Assembly (NCBI GenBank): GCA_019116025.1
Contig: DXCM01000068.1
Coordinates: forward strand, 1 to 48,316
Source of the DNA: Candidatus Companilactobacillus pullicola
GTDB lineage: Bacteria > Bacillota > Bacilli > Lactobacillales > Lactobacillaceae
DNA length: 48,316 nt
Direction of reading: 5' to 3'
Shown here: positions 44,563-48,316 of the stretch, one piece after another
Layout: each line of letters starts with the position of its first letter
How positions within the stretch are numbered: the stretch's first letter is position 1
The notes under the pieces: generated by a model
What the model was told of the DNA's origin: nothing
Seen by the model: only the letters and a program-made list of their open reading frames with translations
The model's database searches: none
Program-made: the position numbers and the translations under genes

Positions 44563-44590
44563 AAGGAAAATATTGGAGGAATTATTTACA

Positions 44591-45805
44591 ATGGCTAAAC
44601 TTATCGTTTCTGACGTTGACGTAAAGGGCAAAAAAGTCCTAATGCGTGTAGATTTCAACGTTCCTATTAAAGATGGTGTTGTCGGCGATACAAACCGTAT
44701 CGTTGGTGCTATCCCAACAATCAAGTATGTTTCAGAACATGGTGGAAAGGTTATCTTGCTATCTCACTTGGGTCGTATTAAGAGTGATGAAGACAAGTTA
44801 GCTTTGTCATTAAAACCAGTTGCTGCTAAACTTCAAGAATTAAGCGGTATGCCAGTTAAGTTCGTACCAACTAACGAAGGTAAAGAACTTGAAGATGCTA
44901 TCAATGATCTTAAAGACGGTGAAATCCTATTGATGGAAAACACTCGTTTCCAAGATATCGATAATGACTTCGGCAAACGTGAAAGCAAGAACGATCCTAA
45001 ACTTGGCGAATACTGGGCATCACTTGGTGACGTATTTATCAACGATGCATTCGGTACAGCCCACAGAAGCCATGCTTCAAACGTTGGTATCTCAACAGCT
45101 ATGAAGGCTGCTGGCAAACCCGTTGCTGCTGGTTTCTTAATGGAAAAGGAAATCAAGTTCTTAGGTAACGCTGTTGACAATCCTGTACACCCATTTGTAA
45201 CAATTCTTGGTGGTGCAAAGGTTTCAGATAAGATCGGTGTTATTGAAAACTTAATTCCAAAATCAGACCACATCTTAATCGGTGGTGGTATGGCTTATAC
45301 ATTCTTAGCTGCCCAAGGCCACAAGATCGGTAAGTCACTATTCGAAGAAGACAAAGTTGAACTAGCTAAGGACCTCCTTCAAAAAGCTGGCGACAAGATT
45401 GTTCTTCCTGTAGACCACATCGTTGCTAAAGAATTCTCAAATGATGCTGATGCAACAACTACTGATGGTGTTGATATTCCTGATGACGAAATGGCTCTTG
45501 ATATCGGACCTAAGACAGTTAAATTGTTCCAAGATAAATTAAATGGTGCAAAGACTGTTGTATGGAATGGACCAATGGGTGCATTCGAAATGAGCAAGTT
45601 TGCTGAAGGTACACTAGAAGTTGGACGTGCTATGGGTAACTTAACAGATGCTATTACTATTGTTGGTGGTGGTGACTCAACTGCTGCTGCTAAGAGTCTT
45701 GGTATTGCTGATAAGCTAACACACATCTCAACTGGTGGTGGTGCTTCACTAGAATACCTTGAAGGTAAAGTATTACCTGGTATCGACTCAATTTCAGATA
45801 AATAA
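44591..45805 (+). CDS. pgk: phosphoglycerate kinase
   Basis: Transfers phosphate from 1,3-bisphosphoglycerate to ADP. 404 residues starting [25 protein letters not shown] (substrate-binding D and R), then LLSHLGR and [26 protein letters not shown]. The C-terminal nucleotide-binding part has [18 protein letters not shown] and [14 protein letters not shown] chose ATG 44591 after GGAGGA; an upstream in-frame start at 44573 would include the RBS. Strong codon bias. Member of the glycolytic operon. Confidence 0.98.
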   Translation: MAKLIVSDVDVKGKKVLMRVDFNVPIKDGVVGDTNRIVGAIPTIKYVSEHGGKVILLSHLGRIKSDEDKLALSLKPVAAKLQELSGMPVKFVPTNEGKELEDAINDLKDGEILLMENTRFQDIDNDFGKRESKNDPKLGEYWASLGDVFINDAFGTAHRSHASNVGISTAMKAAGKPVAAGFLMEKEIKFLGNAVDNPVHPFVTILGGAKVSDKIGVIENLIPKSDHILIGGGMAYTFLAAQGHKIGKSLFEEDKVELAKDLLQKAGDKIVLPVDHIVAKEFSNDADATTTDGVDIPDDEMALDIGPKTVKLFQDKLNGAKTVVWNGPMGAFEMSKFAEGTLEVGRAMGNLTDAITIVGGGDSTAAAKSLGIADKLTHISTGGGASLEYLEGKVLPGIDSISDK

Positions 45806-45834
45806 TTATTATTTTTCAGAGGAGAATTAATTTT

Positions 45835-46587
45835 ATGCGTACACCTATTATTGCGGGTAACTGGAAGATGAACAAAAATCCTAAAGAAACCCAAGAATTC
45901 TTAGACGGTATCAAAGGTAAGTTGCCAGAATCTGGCGTAGAAACTATCATTGGTGCTCCAGCCATCGACCTTACAACACTTGTTGCAGGTGCAGAAGGCA
46001 CACCATTGAAGACAGCTGCTGAAAACTCATATTTCGAAGATGCTGGTGCATTTACTGGTGAAACTTCACCTAAGGCCCTTGACGAAATGGGTATTGACTA
46101 TGTAATTATCGGTCACTCAGAAAGAAGACAATACTTCGGTGAAACTGATGAAGACATCAACAAGAAAGCTATTGCTATCTTGAAGAACAACATGCTACCT
46201 ATCATTTGCTGTGGTGAAACTCTAGAACAACGTGAAGCCGGCAAAGCTGAATCATGGGTAACTGGTCAAATCGAAAATGCTGTTAAAGGCATTTCAGCTG
46301 CTGACTTAGCTAAGTCAGTTATCGCTTACGAACCAATCTGGGCTATCGGTACTGGTAAGACTGCTACTGCTGATCAAGCACAAGAAATGGTTCACGTAAT
46401 CCGTGAAAAGATTGCTAGCTTGTACGATGCTGATACAGCTGACAAAGTACGTATTCTTTACGGTGGTTCTGTAAAACCTGCTAACGTTAAAGAATTAATG
46501 GCTAAAGAAGATATTGATGGTGGACTTGTTGGTGGTGCATCAATGGATCCAGAATCATATATCGCTTTGGCTAACTTCAATAAATAA
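45835..46587 (+). CDS. tpiA: triosephosphate isomerase
   Basis: Interconverts dihydroxyacetone phosphate and glyceraldehyde 3-phosphate. 250 residues. N-terminal AGNWKMNK with catalytic K11, histidine in [11 protein letters not shown], catalytic glutamate in [14 protein letters not shown], and the phosphate loop [20 protein letters not shown]. 29 bases after pgk, cotranscribed. No phosphoglycerate mutase gene lies between tpiA and eno, unlike in Bacillus. Confidence 0.98.
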   Translation: MRTPIIAGNWKMNKNPKETQEFLDGIKGKLPESGVETIIGAPAIDLTTLVAGAEGTPLKTAAENSYFEDAGAFTGETSPKALDEMGIDYVIIGHSERRQYFGETDEDINKKAIAILKNNMLPIICCGETLEQREAGKAESWVTGQIENAVKGISAADLAKSVIAYEPIWAIGTGKTATADQAQEMVHVIREKIASLYDADTADKVRILYGGSVKPANVKELMAKEDIDGGLVGGASMDPESYIALANFNK

Positions 46588-46668
46588 TTAGTTTTATATA
46601 AGTTATTTATTTTAAGTGCCAAAAAGGTTAAAATTATGTTGTATTAAAATCATAAAGGAGATTTTTAA

Positions 46669-47973
<1,305 letters not shown>

Positions 47974-47991
47974 TTGTTTATATGATTGATT

Positions 47992-48017
47992 AAAACAGCC
48001 CTCGGGCTGTTTTTTTT
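47992..48017 (+). terminator. intrinsic terminator after eno
   Basis: AAAACAGCC (47992-48000) pairs with GGCTGTTTT (48005-48013) around CTCG, followed by further T. It ends the glycolytic transcript. Confidence 0.92.
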
Positions 48018-48054
48018 GTACAATAGTGGTATCAACTATTGAAGGAGAATTTCT

Positions 48055-48316
48055 ATGACATTAAAAATTGCTTTTATCGGTTTTGGTAAATCGGCTAATC
48101 GCTATCATCTACCATATTTAAACATCAGAGATAATTTTGAAGTAAAGACGGTCTACACTCGTAAGGCTCCTGATGAAAAAAGAGCAAAACCTTATCGCCA
48201 AAAAGGCGTTAACTTTACTAATGATTTGAATGATATTTTAAATGATTCAGAAATTGATCTTGTAACGATTTGTACTCCAGCTTCAACACATTATCAACTA
48301 GCTAAACAAGAGATCG
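48055..48316 (+). CDS. Gfo/Idh/MocA-family oxidoreductase (3' truncated by window edge)
   Basis: The first 87 codons of an NAD(P)-dependent sugar-type dehydrogenase. The N-terminal Rossmann fold reads LKIAFIGFGKSANRYHLPYL, then VKTVYTRKAP (dinucleotide specificity loop) and the family motif EIDLVTICTPASTHYQLAKQ. ATG after GAAGGAG. The C-terminal substrate domain is outside the window, so the substrate (inositol, sugar or other) cannot be judged. A possible -10 (TACAAT, 48019-48024) follows the eno terminator. Confidence 0.85.
   Translation, partial: MTLKIAFIGFGKSANRYHLPYLNIRDNFEVKTVYTRKAPDEKRAKPYRQKGVNFTNDLNDILNDSEIDLVTICTPASTHYQLAKQEI

Noticed and set aside
44573..44590. Pgk start 6 codons upstream
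   Set aside because: The extra codons include the RBS GGAGGA, and the standard MAKL start follows it.
45379..45894. Long open frame (171 codons) on the minus strand across pgk and tpiA
   Set aside because: It mirrors highly biased codons of pgk and tpiA, has no RBS and no recognisable domain. The same holds for other antisense frames over gap, pgk and eno.

Overview
The window is a mostly core chromosomal segment of a low-GC Gram-positive bacterium, almost certainly a member of the Lactobacillaceae. Gene content, AT-rich codon use, TTG/GTG starts and strong AGGAGG-type ribosome binding sites all fit. The linkage of hpf-secA-prfB, pst-phoU, hprK-lgt-trxB, uvrBA, rapZ-yvcK-whiA, clpP and cggR-gap-pgk-tpiA-eno is typical of lactobacilli. 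A Companilactobacillus-type species is possible, but that is a guess and not something the sequence proves.

Layout. 1-3.1 kb: the end of long-form hibernation factor hpf, then secA. 3.1-11.6 kb: prfB, with a programmed +1 frameshift, overlaps a phosphate two-component system (phoP-phoR). A phosphate ABC transporter with two ATPases and phoU (pstS-pstC-pstA-pstB1-pstB2-phoU) follows. 11.6-15.2 kb: a pspC-like gene and a yvlD-like gene, hprK, lgt and trxB. 15.3-20.2 kb: a small XRE regulator with an operator inside its own promoter, a phosphoglucomutase with a 16-bp palindrome at its start site, a phosphodiesterase-family protein and an Atg22-type MFS protein. 20.2-25.3 kb: uvrB-uvrA behind an SOS (LexA) box. 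25.3-27.4 kb: a CPA1 Na+/H+ antiporter on the minus strand. 27.4-30.4 kb: rapZ-yvcK-whiA. 30.4-33.8 kb: minus-strand DHA2 efflux pump, clpP (CIRCE-controlled) and a membrane acyltransferase.

33.9-41.1 kb is the main accessory block. It starts with a long imperfect hairpin, probably an intergenic repeat. Then come a LysR regulator and a divergent six-gene malonate decarboxylase operon (mdcH-A-B-C-DE-G). In this operon the beta and gamma decarboxylase subunits are fused in one polypeptide, mdcH seems to start at a non-standard ATC codon, and no malonate carrier gene is present. MdcA loads malonate onto the MdcC acyl carrier protein, MdcDE decarboxylates it, MdcB and MdcG make and attach the prosthetic group, and MdcH primes the carrier.

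41.1-48.3 kb: an alpha/beta hydrolase, a minus-strand tRNA-Arg(CCG), and the central glycolytic operon cggR-gap-pgk-tpiA followed by eno. A two-half CggR operator and a hairpin/T-tract both lie in the cggR leader. The window ends inside a Gfo/Idh/MocA-type oxidoreductase gene. I saw no CRISPR array, prophage or insertion sequence. The most interesting signals are regulatory (operators inside promoters, terminators inside leaders) and the unusual features of the mdc operon.
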